From Nitrospira sp. (GTDB taxonomy: Bacteria > Nitrospirota > Nitrospiria > Nitrospirales > Nitrospiraceae), in the NCBI GenBank assembly GCA_024998565.1, contig JACOEM010000002.1, positions 1 through 64,000 of the forward strand: a stretch of DNA of 64,000 nt. The letters run 5' to 3'. Below, piece after piece: positions 7,085-16,011 of this stretch. A model generated the notes under the pieces. It made no database searches. It saw nothing but the letters and a program-made list of their open reading frames with translations, and had not been told where the DNA came from. Every line of letters begins with the position of its first letter. Positions within the stretch are counted from its first letter, which is position 1. A program made the position numbers and the translations under genes.

Positions 7085-8029
7085 ATGGGAACAACCGGGC
7101 TCATTTACGATCCACGTTACCTGGAACACGACATGGGCGCCGGACATCCGGAGTCGCCCAACCGGCTGCGTGCGATTATGCAGCGGCTCGAACAGAGCGG
7201 TACGCTCGCCACACTCACCAGGATCGACCCGCGCACAGCCGAAGACGAGTGGGTCACGCTGGTGCATCGGCCGGAGTATGTCGCGATGCTCAATCGGCAG
7301 GCGCCGACGCATGGCCGGGTCTCGCTCGACGCCGATACCTCCATGTCACCCGGATCGCTCGGCGCCACCTATCTCGCGGCCGGTGGAGCCCTGGCCGGGG
7401 TGGATGCGATTATGGCCGGCCGGGTCCAGCATGCTTTCTGTGCGGTCCGTCCGCCGGGGCATCATGCGGAAGCCGATCGGGCGATGGGTTTCTGCCTGTT
7501 CAACAATGTGGCGATCGCGGCGCGGTATGCGCAGAAACGGTATGGCGTGCAACGGGTCCTGATCGTCGATTGGGACGTTCACCACGGGAACGGGACGCAG
7601 CACAGTTTCGAATCGGATCCGTCGGTGTTGTTTTTCAGTACGCACCAGTATCCGCACTACCCTGGCACTGGGCGCGCCAGCGAGTGCGGCCGCGGAGCCG
7701 GGGAAGGGCTCACGATCAATGTGCCGATGGAGGCGGGGGAAGGCGACGACGAATACCGGGCGGTGTTTCAGAAGGTTCTGGTGCCGGCTGCCGATGCCTT
7801 CAAGCCGGAGTTTGTCATCATCTCCGCCGGTTTTGACGCCCACCGGGACGATCCGCTCGCGAGTATGGGGTTGACTGAAGAAGGGTATGCCGATCTGACG
7901 ACGATTGTAGCCGGGATCGCCAGGCAACATTGCCAAGGACGCCTGCTGTCGTCGCTCGAAGGCGGGTACAACCTCACGGCGTTGGCCGCATCGGTCGAGC
8001 GACATATTCAGGCGCTGGTGGCGGCATGA
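7085..8029 (+). CDS. HDAC-fold deacetylase (AcuC/APAH-like)
   Basis: A 314-residue zinc hydrolase of the arginase-deacetylase fold. The signatures are all present: RPPGHHAE, FCLFNNVAIAA, VDWDVHHGNGTQ (zinc Asp and His), STHQYPHYPGTG, SAGFDAHRDDPL (zinc Asp), and LEGGYN. Bacterial members remove acetyl groups from polyamines, acetyl-lysine or small acetylated compounds; the substrate cannot be told from sequence. The stop overlaps the ATG of the multihaem cytochrome gene by four bases, so the two are translationally coupled, an unusual partnership. Confidence 0.88.
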   Translation: MGTTGLIYDPRYLEHDMGAGHPESPNRLRAIMQRLEQSGTLATLTRIDPRTAEDEWVTLVHRPEYVAMLNRQAPTHGRVSLDADTSMSPGSLGATYLAAGGALAGVDAIMAGRVQHAFCAVRPPGHHAEADRAMGFCLFNNVAIAARYAQKRYGVQRVLIVDWDVHHGNGTQHSFESDPSVLFFSTHQYPHYPGTGRASECGRGAGEGLTINVPMEAGEGDDEYRAVFQKVLVPAADAFKPEFVIISAGFDAHRDDPLASMGLTEEGYADLTTIVAGIARQHCQGRLLSSLEGGYNLTALAASVERHIQALVAA

Positions 8030-9300
8030 ACCGGTGGGTGAAAATTCTGCTGGGCGTCGCCGGTCTCGCCGGGGCCATCTACCTCTATTACACCGAGGTG
8101 AAACCGGTCGTCATTTTCGGGCTCCGGCCTGAATATGCCCATGCCATTCCGTTTCAGAAGGTCCCGGAAGGTCTGACCAGCTTGAAGGCCGAGTCCTGTG
8201 GTCAATGCCACCGGGAAATTTATGACGAGTGGAAAACCAGCATCCACGCCCACGCCTACGAAGACCCCTTCTTTCAAGCGTACTGGAAGAAGGACAAGAA
8301 CATCTGGGTCTGTTTGAATTGCCATACGCCGTTAGAGAATCAGCAGCCGACGCTGGTGAAGGACATCCCGCGGGGACGGGTCGAGAAGGCTGCGCAGGAA
8401 CCGAATCCCCATTTTGACGCCGACCTGCGGAACGAATCGATTACCTGTGCCGCCTGCCATGTACGCGACGGAGTGATCCTCGGACCCTTCGACGATTCCG
8501 CTGCGCCGCATCCCACGAAGTTCGACCCCAGTTTCCGTAACGCCCAGTTCTGTTCGCGTTGCCACAACGTAGTCTCCGGTCCGGCGCAGTTTTACAATGT
8601 GGGCCCCTGCGGGACCTACGCCGAGTATGAAGGTAAGTATTTCATGCAGGAGCGGGGCTTTATCTGCCAAAGTTGCCATATGCCGGAGGTCGACCGGCCG
8701 GTCGCCGAAAACGGGCCGATCAGGCGCGGGCGGCGGCATCTCTGGCGCGGAGGGCATGATCCCGACATGGTGAAGCGGGCCGTGGCCATTCAGGTGAAGG
8801 CCGATCCTCCGGCTCCCAAACCGGGTGAGCAGGTCACTGTGACCCTCTCCCTGATGAATGCCGGGGCGGGGCACAAAATTCCGACCGGCGATCCAGACCG
8901 GCACTTTACGGTGGAATTCACGGTTCAAGACCCAAACCGGCAGGTGCTGGCCGAGAAATCCCACACGATGGGCCGCTGGATTATGTGGCAACCGGCCATC
9001 GTAGAGTTGTACGATAACCGCTTGCTCCCCTTGGCCAGCCGGGACTATCAATTTGCCTACCGGATGCCGGAGGCGTCCAAGGGGTTGACGTTGAAGACCC
9101 GGGTTCGGTACCACATCCTGACCGACGGGCAGCATGAGATGTTGAAGACCAAGTACGGCCTGATGGCGGACGATCCCTACGCCTTCACGGTCTATGAGCG
9201 GGAAGTGCCGCTGAATGAAACGCTGGCGGCCGCGTTGGTCGATCCCTTGCCGGAGCCGCCGCCGATGGCCTGTGCGAGTCCGACCGTATCCAAAGGGTAA
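8026..9300 (+). CDS. Membrane-anchored pentahaem cytochrome c
   Basis: A 424-residue protein with an uncleaved N-terminal helix (residues 5-22) and five CxxCH haem sites at residues 58-62, 96-100, 141-145, 176-180 and 214-218. The haem half resembles the cytochrome c-552/c-554 group. From about residue 255 a beta-rich domain follows (VTVTLSLMNAGAGHKIPTGDPDRHFTVEF) that may add a sixth ligand or bind a partner. It should face the periplasm and carry electrons between a quinol or respiratory complex and soluble carriers. The start ATG overlaps the deacetylase stop (ATGA). Confidence 0.85.
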   Translation: MNRWVKILLGVAGLAGAIYLYYTEVKPVVIFGLRPEYAHAIPFQKVPEGLTSLKAESCGQCHREIYDEWKTSIHAHAYEDPFFQAYWKKDKNIWVCLNCHTPLENQQPTLVKDIPRGRVEKAAQEPNPHFDADLRNESITCAACHVRDGVILGPFDDSAAPHPTKFDPSFRNAQFCSRCHNVVSGPAQFYNVGPCGTYAEYEGKYFMQERGFICQSCHMPEVDRPVAENGPIRRGRRHLWRGGHDPDMVKRAVAIQVKADPPAPKPGEQVTVTLSLMNAGAGHKIPTGDPDRHFTVEFTVQDPNRQVLAEKSHTMGRWIMWQPAIVELYDNRLLPLASRDYQFAYRMPEASKGLTLKTRVRYHILTDGQHEMLKTKYGLMADDPYAFTVYEREVPLNETLAAALVDPLPEPPPMACASPTVSKG

Positions 9301-9330
9301 GTCATCACCCACCGAGATCGAGGATAACCC

Positions 9331-10224
9331 ATGCAACATCCATTACTCATCGACTGTGAAACGCTTCAGAAACGCTTAGGGCAACCGGGCCTCGTCATTC
9401 TCGACGTGCGAGGCCGGGCCGCCTATGAGTTCGGAGGTCATATCCCCGGTGCCGTGCATTCCACCTGGCATGAATACAGCGACCCCGATGCCGTCGCCAA
9501 GGGGTTACTGGATCCCGATCTGAAACGCATCGAGAAACGCGTGCAGGCGCTCGGCATCAATCAGGACAGTGAAGTGGTGATCTATTCGAACCCCTTCGAC
9601 AACTGGGGCGACGAAGGACGCATGTTCTGGATGCTGGAATACTTAGGCCACAAAAACCTCAAGGTGCTGGACGGCGGGTGGGTGAAATGGATTCATGAAC
9701 GCCGGCCGTTCGAGCATGGCGCGGTCCGCTGCGCGCCGGGCAACTTCGTCGTCTCGCCGGTCGAGTCGGCGATCATTATGAAGAATGAGTTAAAGGGGAT
9801 CGCGCGGAAGCCGAACCCGACGACCACGATCGTGGATGCGCGGAGCCTGGAAGAGTATCTCGGAAAGGAAATCTCCGGCATTCCGAGGCCCGGCCATATT
9901 CCCGGCGCTGTCCATGTGGCGTGGAGCGGCTTTTTGAATGCCGATGCGACGGTCAAGGATCTGGCCGCCATCAACGCGCAGTTGGATCTCAAGGGGCTGA
10001 ACCCGGCGCACGAAACGATTTGCTACTGCACCGGCGGCGTGCGCTCGGCGTGGCTCTATTTCATCTTGCGACTGGCCGGTTATCAGCGGTTGCGTAATTA
10101 TCCGGGCTCCTGGTGGGAGTGGAGCCGGGATTTTGCCTGCCCGGTGGAAAAGGATCTGGTCGCGTTGCAGAAACTGCTCGGCCTGTCGGAGTCGCAGGTG
10201 CCGACCGGCATGCGTCCGTCTTGA
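9331..10224 (+). CDS. Rhodanese-type sulfurtransferase, two domains
   Basis: A 297-residue protein with two rhodanese domains. The first (ILDVRGRAAYEFGGHIPGA) has an inactive loop; the second carries the active-site Cys in ICYCTGGVRSAW. This is the layout of thiosulfate or 3-mercaptopyruvate sulfurtransferases. There is no signal peptide, so it is cytosolic. The start has GAGG upstream. It follows the cytochrome by 30 bases and may share its transcript. The smbP promoter begins inside its stop codon. Confidence 0.88.
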   Translation: MQHPLLIDCETLQKRLGQPGLVILDVRGRAAYEFGGHIPGAVHSTWHEYSDPDAVAKGLLDPDLKRIEKRVQALGINQDSEVVIYSNPFDNWGDEGRMFWMLEYLGHKNLKVLDGGWVKWIHERRPFEHGAVRCAPGNFVVSPVESAIIMKNELKGIARKPNPTTTIVDARSLEEYLGKEISGIPRPGHIPGAVHVAWSGFLNADATVKDLAAINAQLDLKGLNPAHETICYCTGGVRSAWLYFILRLAGYQRLRNYPGSWWEWSRDFACPVEKDLVALQKLLGLSESQVPTGMRPS

Positions 10225-10249
10225 CAGGATGCAGGCCCCTCTTTATGCT
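10221..10249 (+). promoter_or_regulatory. Strong sigma-70 promoter TTGACA-N17-TATGCT for smbP
   Basis: A perfect -35 hexamer at 10221-10226 overlaps the sulfurtransferase stop, and TATGCT at 10244-10249 follows after 17 bases. The predicted start near 10256 gives a leader of about 50 bases before smbP. Confidence 0.8.
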
Positions 10250-10304
10250 GAAATACAGTAACATTGGAATCATGCGGTGCACATACTTACAGAGGAGGCT
10301 GTTC

Positions 10305-10661
10305 ATGCAGACTGCGAAATGGCGGGGAGTCGTGGTAGCCGGTGTGATGATGGCGCTCGTCGGGGCGCCGATGGTTGCCGGTGTAGCTTTCGCGGCAGGA
10401 AATAAGCATCAGGCCGAAGCGGTGGAGCATGCCAAAGAAGCCGTGGCGCATGGGAAGCAGGGCCATGCGGACGCCTTGGTGAAGCATGCCGAAGCGGCGC
10501 TCAAGCATGCCGAGGGTGCGGTGGCCGAAACCAAAAACCCGCATGTCACTGAAGCCATCAAGGGGCTCAAGGACGGGATCGAGCACGGCAAGGCCGGCCA
10601 CGCCGATGTGGCGACCAAAGCCGTTGAGAACGCCCTTCCACATTTGTCGGAAGGTATGTAA
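10305..10661 (+). CDS. smbP: SmbP-like periplasmic small metal-binding protein
   Basis: A 118-residue protein with a cleavable signal peptide (cut expected after AFA, near residue 31). The mature part is a helical, His-rich repeat: EHAKEAVAHGKQGHADALVKHAEAALKHAE and so on, with ten histidines spaced 7 to 10 residues apart. This matches SmbP of Nitrosomonas europaea, which binds copper and other divalent metals. It would buffer metals in the periplasm of an organism with many metalloenzymes. GAGGAGG lies upstream of ATG 10305. Own promoter and own terminator make it a separate, probably highly expressed unit. Confidence 0.88.
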   Translation: MQTAKWRGVVVAGVMMALVGAPMVAGVAFAAGNKHQAEAVEHAKEAVAHGKQGHADALVKHAEAALKHAEGAVAETKNPHVTEAIKGLKDGIEHGKAGHADVATKAVENALPHLSEGM

Positions 10662-10693
10662 TCGGTTCTTGCGCGTCGACGGCGTGTAAGATG

Positions 10694-10726
10694 AAACGGG
10701 CAGGGCCGTCCCTGCCCGTTTTTCTT
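10694..10726 (+). terminator. Rho-independent terminator after smbP
   Basis: A 12-bp perfect stem (AAACGGGCAGGG with its inverse), a CCGT loop and a T-rich run TTTTTCTTT. Confidence 0.9.
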
Positions 10727-10745
10727 TGAGTAGAAAGGCGACATC

Positions 10746-11537
10746 ATGCGGGTCGGGTATCTCCAATTTGATCCGGTCTTCGGCGAGGTCGCGCACAATC
10801 TCGACCTCATCACGGCTCGACTCGAGCGGGTGGAGGCCGACCTTCTGGTGTTGCCTGAATTGTGTGCGTCAGGCTATCAGTTCGTGTCGCAGGAAGAAGT
10901 CTTCCGGCTGGCGGAGCCGCTGCCGGACGGGGCGACGACGAAACGGCTCGCTGACATTGCCGCGCGTCGGGGGATGACTATCGTCGCCGGGCTACCGGAG
11001 AGGGACGGCGGGCGCTGTTTCAATTCGGCGGTCATGGTCGGACCTCAGGGGTTCATTGGCTGCTATCGGAAAACCCATCTCTTTTTTGAGGAAACGCTCT
11101 GGTTCACCCCGGGTGACAGCGGGTTTCACGTGTGGGACATCGGCCTTGCTAACGTCGGCGTCATGATCTGCTTCGACTGGTATTATCCGGAATCTGCTCG
11201 CACGTTGGCATTGCAGGGCGCGGATATCATCGCGCATCCGTCGAACCTGGTGTTGCCGAATTGTCCGGACTCCATGGTGACCCGCTGCTTGGAGAATCGA
11301 GTCTTCAGCGTGACGGCGAATCGGATCGGCAGTGAGGCCCGCGGGGGAAAAGACCGGTTGACGTTCATCGGACTGAGCGAAGTGGTGAGTCCCCGTGGCC
11401 GGATTCTGCATCGTGCGCCGCGCGACAGCGAGGACCTGACTCTCGTTGAGATCGACCCCGCCGAGGCCAGGATCAAGGCGCTCAACGATTACAACGATCT
11501 CCTGCGCGATCGGCGCCCAGCCTTCTATGCCGACTAA
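10746..11537 (+). CDS. Carbon-nitrogen hydrolase (nitrilase superfamily)
   Basis: A 263-residue hydrolase with the full catalytic triad: E38 in VLPELCASGY, K109 in CYRKTHLF and C142 in VMICFDWYYPES. The family cleaves amides or nitriles; the FDWYYPES motif and length place it near the bacterial amidase / omega-amidase and N-carbamoyl-putrescine-type branches, but the substrate is open. It is cytosolic. It lies just after the smbP terminator and 64 bases before yqgE. Confidence 0.87.
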   Translation: MRVGYLQFDPVFGEVAHNLDLITARLERVEADLLVLPELCASGYQFVSQEEVFRLAEPLPDGATTKRLADIAARRGMTIVAGLPERDGGRCFNSAVMVGPQGFIGCYRKTHLFFEETLWFTPGDSGFHVWDIGLANVGVMICFDWYYPESARTLALQGADIIAHPSNLVLPNCPDSMVTRCLENRVFSVTANRIGSEARGGKDRLTFIGLSEVVSPRGRILHRAPRDSEDLTLVEIDPAEARIKALNDYNDLLRDRRPAFYAD

Positions 11538-11601
11538 TCCCGCGTCGTATCCTTTTGATGACTCAACTTGCGTCACTTACGAACGCACGGTAGGATGAAC
11601 C

Positions 11602-12162
11602 ATGTCAATTCCACTCGGTAAAGGCATTCTCCTCGTGGCCGCGCCGGCATTGAACGATCCCAACTTCCGACAGACGGTGGTACTCCTGTGTGAGCATGGG
11701 CCGGAAGGGGCGCTGGGTGTGATCGTCAACCGTCCGACCGCCATGTCCATCTCTGAGGCGCTTCCGCAGGTGCCGATCCTGGAAGGCCAACCGCATGTGT
11801 TGTATTCCGGTGGCCCCGTGCAAACCAATCAGGTGATGATGCTCTACCGCATCAATCAGACTCCCGAGAATTCGCACCAGGTATTCGATGGTGTCTGTCT
11901 CGGCGGCGACCTGGAGATCATGGAGCGGATTCTGATGGAGCAGCCGGGGAAGGAATCGTTTCGAGCGTACCTGGGGTATTCGGGCTGGGGGCCCGGACAG
12001 CTGGAGTCGGAAATGCAGGTTGGTTCCTGGATTACGCTTCCCGCCGATCCCTCGATTGTGTTTGAAAAAGAGCCGACCCGCATCTGGTCGGATATCTTCC
12101 TGTCGCTGGACGACACCTCCCGCCATTACGCGGACATGCCGTTCGATCCCACCAGCAACTAG
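11602..12162 (+). CDS. YqgE/AlgH family protein (UPF0301)
   Basis: A 186-residue protein with the family hallmarks GKGILLVAAPALNDPNFRQTVVLLCEH, GALGVIVNRPT, and YSGWGPGQLESEM. Length is normal. The role of the family is not well defined (linked to alginate regulation in Pseudomonas and often near a Holliday-junction resolvase gene, which is absent here). Cytosolic. Confidence 0.92.
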   Translation: MSIPLGKGILLVAAPALNDPNFRQTVVLLCEHGPEGALGVIVNRPTAMSISEALPQVPILEGQPHVLYSGGPVQTNQVMMLYRINQTPENSHQVFDGVCLGGDLEIMERILMEQPGKESFRAYLGYSGWGPGQLESEMQVGSWITLPADPSIVFEKEPTRIWSDIFLSLDDTSRHYADMPFDPTSN

Positions 12163-12251
12163 AAAACGAGCGCATGGCGAATCGCATCTAGCCTATGGTT
12201 CGGAGGCGGACTCTCCGGTCGATCCTTCCATACGCTATCAGCTATAAGCCA

Positions 12252-15104
12252 TTACCACCGCAGTATTTTCGCCAGGAACCGTCCCGTGTGCGACTGCGCG
12301 ACTTTCGCGACCTGTTCGGGGCGTCCTTCGGCCACGATCTGTCCCCCGGCCTCGCCGCCTTCCGGTCCGAGATCGATCACCCAGTCGGCCGTCTTGATGA
12401 CATCGAGGTTGTGTTCGACGATGATGAGGGTATTCCCGGCATCCACGAGTTTGTGCAGGACCGTCAGCAGTTTCTTGATGTCGTCCAGGTGCAGGCCGGT
12501 GGTCGGCTCATCGAGGATATAGAGCAGGTTGTGCGCCGAGGGATCTTTCAATTCGGCGGCGATCTTCAGCCGTTGTGCTTCTCCACCTGAAAGCGTGGTG
12601 GCCGCTTGGCCCAGCCGCAGATAGCCCAATCCGATCGACGACAGCAGGTAAAGTTTTTCGGTCAACTTCGGTGAGCCCGAGAAGAAGGCCTGCGCTTCTG
12701 TCACGGTGAGGTTCAGCACATCGTGGATTGTCTTGCCCCGGTACCGGATGCTCAGCACCTCCGGCTTGAAGCGCTTGCCGTCGCACTGTTCGCAGGTGGC
12801 GTAGATGTCTTCGAAGAAATACATCTCCAGCTTTTCGTACCCGTTCCCTTCGCAGCGTTCGCAGCGTCCGTCGGCGGAATTGAAGGAGAAGTGCCCGGGT
12901 GTCAGGCCCCGGCGCAGGGCCTCCCGCTCGGAGGCGAACAGGGTGCGAATCTCATCGAATGCCTTCAGGTAGGTAATGGGGTTGGAGCGCGGCGTCCGGC
13001 CGATCGGTTGTTGGTCGATGAGCCGCACGCCTTTCACATGTTCGAGTCCCTTGATGGCCTGGAACTTTCCCATCGGGAGCGAATCGATGCGAAAGGCGCG
13101 GGCGGCGGCGCGGTACAGTGTTTTTTCTATGAGGGTGCTTTTGCCCGATCCCGAGACGCCGGTGACGCAGACCAGCATGTGGAGCGGAATGCGGACCACG
13201 AGATTCTTGAGATTGTGTTCGGCCGCACCGGCGATGCTCAGGAACTTGCCGTTGCCCGAGCGCCGCATCTTCGGCAGGGGAATGCGGTTCTCCCCGCGCA
13301 GGTACCGGGCGGTGAGCGAGGCCGGATCGGCGAGGAATTGGTCGCGCGGCGCCGAACAGACGATGTGTCCGCCCTGCTCGCCTGAACCGGGTCCCATTTC
13401 GACAATGTGATCGGCGGCCTGAATCATCGACGGATCGTGCTCGACCACGACCACGGTGTTGCCATGATTGGCGAGATCGCGAAGGATCCCGGCCAGGGTA
13501 TCCGTGTCACGGGCATGCAGGCCGATCGTCGGCTCATCCAATACGTAGAGTGTGCCCACAAGGCGGGAGCCGAGCTGGTTGGCCAACGCGATCCGTTGCG
13601 CTTCTCCGCCGGAGAGGGTTTTGGTCTGCCGCGACAGCGTGAGGTAGCTCAATCCTACGCGGAGTAGAAAGTTCAGCTTCGCATGCAGTTGGCGAAGGAT
13701 ATCCTTGGCGATTTCCGCGTCGAAGGCGGGCAGGGCCAGGCGCTCGAACCAGGCGGCGGCGGCTTCAATGGTGAGTTCACCGATCTCCACGATGTCCTGC
13801 CCTGCCAATTTGACGAAACGGGCGGACGGTTTGAGTCGGCTGCCGTGGCAGGTCGGGCAGCTGGCCGGACTGCGGTAGCGGCTGAGCAGGACCCGCACAT
13901 GGAGTTTGTAGCGTTTGGTTTCCAGATAGTCGAAGTACTGCCGGACTCCTTCCACCTGATCGCTCCCTTCCCAGATCAGCTGTTGCACCTCTTCGGGAAG
14001 CTCTTGAAACGGGGCCGTCAAATCCACGCCCTGTTTTTTCATCGCCAGCAATATTTGCTTCTGCCACCAGTCCGAGCCCGGCTTGCTCCAGGGCTCGATG
14101 ACGCCGTTGGCGAGCGATTTGCTGCGGTCGGGGATGACCAGATCCTTGTCGTATTGCAGGATATTGCCGAACCCTTTGCACTCCGGGCAGGCTCCGAGCG
14201 GGTGGTTGAAGGAGAACAGCAGCGGGCGTAGTGGTTCGAAGGTCCGCCCGCACCCCTGGCAGCGAAAGTGGGTGCTGTAGGTCCTGAGCCCCTGCCCGAT
14301 GACCAATACCTGACAGGTGCCTTCTGCTTCCTGGAACGCCACTTCGATGGCCTCGATCAACCGGTGCCGGTTGTCCGGTCTGAGGACGAGTCGATCCAGC
14401 ACGACCTGGATGCCCGATTCGCGGGTCACCGGGAGCACGGCCTGCTCGTGAAGATCCAGAATTTCCTCACCGCATCGCAGCCGGGTGAATCCTCGCTTCA
14501 GGAGTGAGTCGAGCAGAGAGCGGTCGTGGCCCGGGCCGAGATCCTTGAGGGGAAAGAGCACCATGGCGCGCGCGTCGGGGAATCGTGCCAGCAGTTCCTC
14601 GGCGACCGAGCCCGGATGGTAACCCCGCGCCTCCTGCTTGCAATCCGGGCAGACGGGCTTGCCGATTTTGGCGAAGAGGAGCCGCAGCAGGTCGGCGAGT
14701 TCGGTGGCGGTACCGACGGTCGAACGGGCGGTGCGGATCGGATTTTTCTGTTCGATCGCGATCGCGGGGCGGATGTTGGTGATCCGATCGACGTCGGGCC
14801 GGTTCACCTTGTCGAGAAACATCCGCGCGTAGGTCGAGAGCGATTCCACGTAGCGCCACTGTCCCTCGGCGAAGAGTGTGTCGAAGGCCAGGGACGATTT
14901 GCCGGATCCGGACAGCCCGGTGATGGCTGTGACCCGGTTGTGAGGGATCCGCAGCGAGATGTTCTTGAGATTGTTCTGGCGCGCGCCTTCGACGATCAAG
15001 TCGTTGGTCGTGCGATCTGGCGGACTACGGTGTGCCACGGCAACGGTTCCTTCCGGAGAAAGACCGATCATCGTAGCAAGCGCCGCAGTCGTCTGCAATG
15101 TCAC
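12252..15104 (-). CDS. uvrA: Excinuclease ABC subunit A, divergent branch
   Basis: A 950-residue DNA damage sensor of nucleotide excision repair. It has two ABC ATPase halves: Walker A GLSGSGKS at 63-70 with signature TLSGGEAQRIALA, and GVSGSGKST with TLSGGEAQRLKIA near the end. Zinc modules CPDC, CQGC..CPEC and CERC..CEQC are present. The sequence differs from the common UvrA in otherwise stable places (EQKNPIRTARSTVGT, SNPITYLKAFDEIRTLFA), so it may be a second type besides a canonical copy elsewhere. The start is uncertain: GTG 15104 gives a 35-residue lead, ATG 15071 is an alternative. Confidence 0.93.
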   Translation of the reverse strand: MTLQTTAALATMIGLSPEGTVAVAHRSPPDRTTNDLIVEGARQNNLKNISLRIPHNRVTAITGLSGSGKSSLAFDTLFAEGQWRYVESLSTYARMFLDKVNRPDVDRITNIRPAIAIEQKNPIRTARSTVGTATELADLLRLLFAKIGKPVCPDCKQEARGYHPGSVAEELLARFPDARAMVLFPLKDLGPGHDRSLLDSLLKRGFTRLRCGEEILDLHEQAVLPVTRESGIQVVLDRLVLRPDNRHRLIEAIEVAFQEAEGTCQVLVIGQGLRTYSTHFRCQGCGRTFEPLRPLLFSFNHPLGACPECKGFGNILQYDKDLVIPDRSKSLANGVIEPWSKPGSDWWQKQILLAMKKQGVDLTAPFQELPEEVQQLIWEGSDQVEGVRQYFDYLETKRYKLHVRVLLSRYRSPASCPTCHGSRLKPSARFVKLAGQDIVEIGELTIEAAAAWFERLALPAFDAEIAKDILRQLHAKLNFLLRVGLSYLTLSRQTKTLSGGEAQRIALANQLGSRLVGTLYVLDEPTIGLHARDTDTLAGILRDLANHGNTVVVVEHDPSMIQAADHIVEMGPGSGEQGGHIVCSAPRDQFLADPASLTARYLRGENRIPLPKMRRSGNGKFLSIAGAAEHNLKNLVVRIPLHMLVCVTGVSGSGKSTLIEKTLYRAAARAFRIDSLPMGKFQAIKGLEHVKGVRLIDQQPIGRTPRSNPITYLKAFDEIRTLFASEREALRRGLTPGHFSFNSADGRCERCEGNGYEKLEMYFFEDIYATCEQCDGKRFKPEVLSIRYRGKTIHDVLNLTVTEAQAFFSGSPKLTEKLYLLSSIGLGYLRLGQAATTLSGGEAQRLKIAAELKDPSAHNLLYILDEPTTGLHLDDIKKLLTVLHKLVDAGNTLIIVEHNLDVIKTADWVIDLGPEGGEAGGQIVAEGRPEQVAKVAQSHTGRFLAKILRW

Positions 15105-15180
15105 CTGCCGGCGTCGGCGCTGAGACCTGTGTGATCAGCCCGGGCAGATTCGTATAATGGCCCTCTCGTTGGAGGACTCT

Positions 15181-15972
15181 ATGGTTGATCGATCGGCCTA
15201 TCTCGCGCGTATCGGATATCAAGGCTCGTTGGTTCCGTCGATGGAAACGTTGCGTGGCTTACATCTCTCCCATGTCCTGACCGTGCCGTTCGAAAATCTG
15301 GACATCCACCTCGGTCGCCCGATTTCGTTGGATCCCTCCGATCTGTTTCAAAAGATCGTGCTCGGCCGCCGGGGTGGGTATTGCTTCGAGTTGAACGGAT
15401 TGTTTGCGCTCCTATTGGAGGAGCTTGGTTTTGTCGTCACGCGACTGGCTGCCCGGGTGTTGTATGGGACGGAGGGGGTGAGGCCGCGGAGTCATCAGTC
15501 GTTGCTCGTTCATTTGGATGGGGAGCGATGGATTGTGGATGTGGGATTTGGAGGGCAGGGATTGCGCGAGCCGTTGCCCTTTGTGATTGGCCTGGAACAT
15601 CGACAAGGGCCGGATCAATTTCGGCTCACGACCGACGAGCGGGGAGAGCATGTGCTGCAATGTCACATCGAGGAGGCCTGGACGAATCTCTATTCCTTCG
15701 CACTCGACCCCTGGCTGCCGGTGGACTACCAGTTTGCCAACTATTACCACTCGCACGCACCTGATTCGCCCTTCGTTCAGCGCTGGATGTGCACGATGCC
15801 TACCCAAGAGGGGCGGAAGATATTCACTGGTAAACTGCTCAAAGTTCGGGGGTATGGCGGCACGCAGGAACTTCATGTGGCGAGTGAGGGAGAATGCAAA
15901 AAGCTGCTCCAGGAGCACTTCGGAGTGACCATTAACGATCACTTGAGGTTCTTTGGGTTGGGCGGCGACTAG
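15181..15972 (+). CDS. nat: Arylamine N-acetyltransferase
   Basis: A 263-residue acetyl-CoA-dependent transferase. The catalytic triad is C68 in RRGGYCFELN, H105 in SHQSLLVHL and D120 in IVDVGFGG. I chose ATG 15181, preceded by TTGGAGGA. The earlier in-frame ATG at 15157 lies inside a TATAAT -10 box (15153-15158), so it cannot be translated from that promoter. Members acetylate arylamines and hydrazines and may serve in detoxification or in making secondary products. Confidence 0.9.
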   Translation: MVDRSAYLARIGYQGSLVPSMETLRGLHLSHVLTVPFENLDIHLGRPISLDPSDLFQKIVLGRRGGYCFELNGLFALLLEELGFVVTRLAARVLYGTEGVRPRSHQSLLVHLDGERWIVDVGFGGQGLREPLPFVIGLEHRQGPDQFRLTTDERGEHVLQCHIEEAWTNLYSFALDPWLPVDYQFANYYHSHAPDSPFVQRWMCTMPTQEGRKIFTGKLLKVRGYGGTQELHVASEGECKKLLQEHFGVTINDHLRFFGLGGD

Positions 15973-16011
15973 CCGTTCGCTGAGGTAGTGAGAGGCGAAG
16001 AAAGGGGGAAG

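Noticed and set aside
8332-9339. Open frame of 335 codons on the minus strand
   Set aside because: Lies opposite the multihaem cytochrome, whose five CxxCH motifs prove the plus strand.
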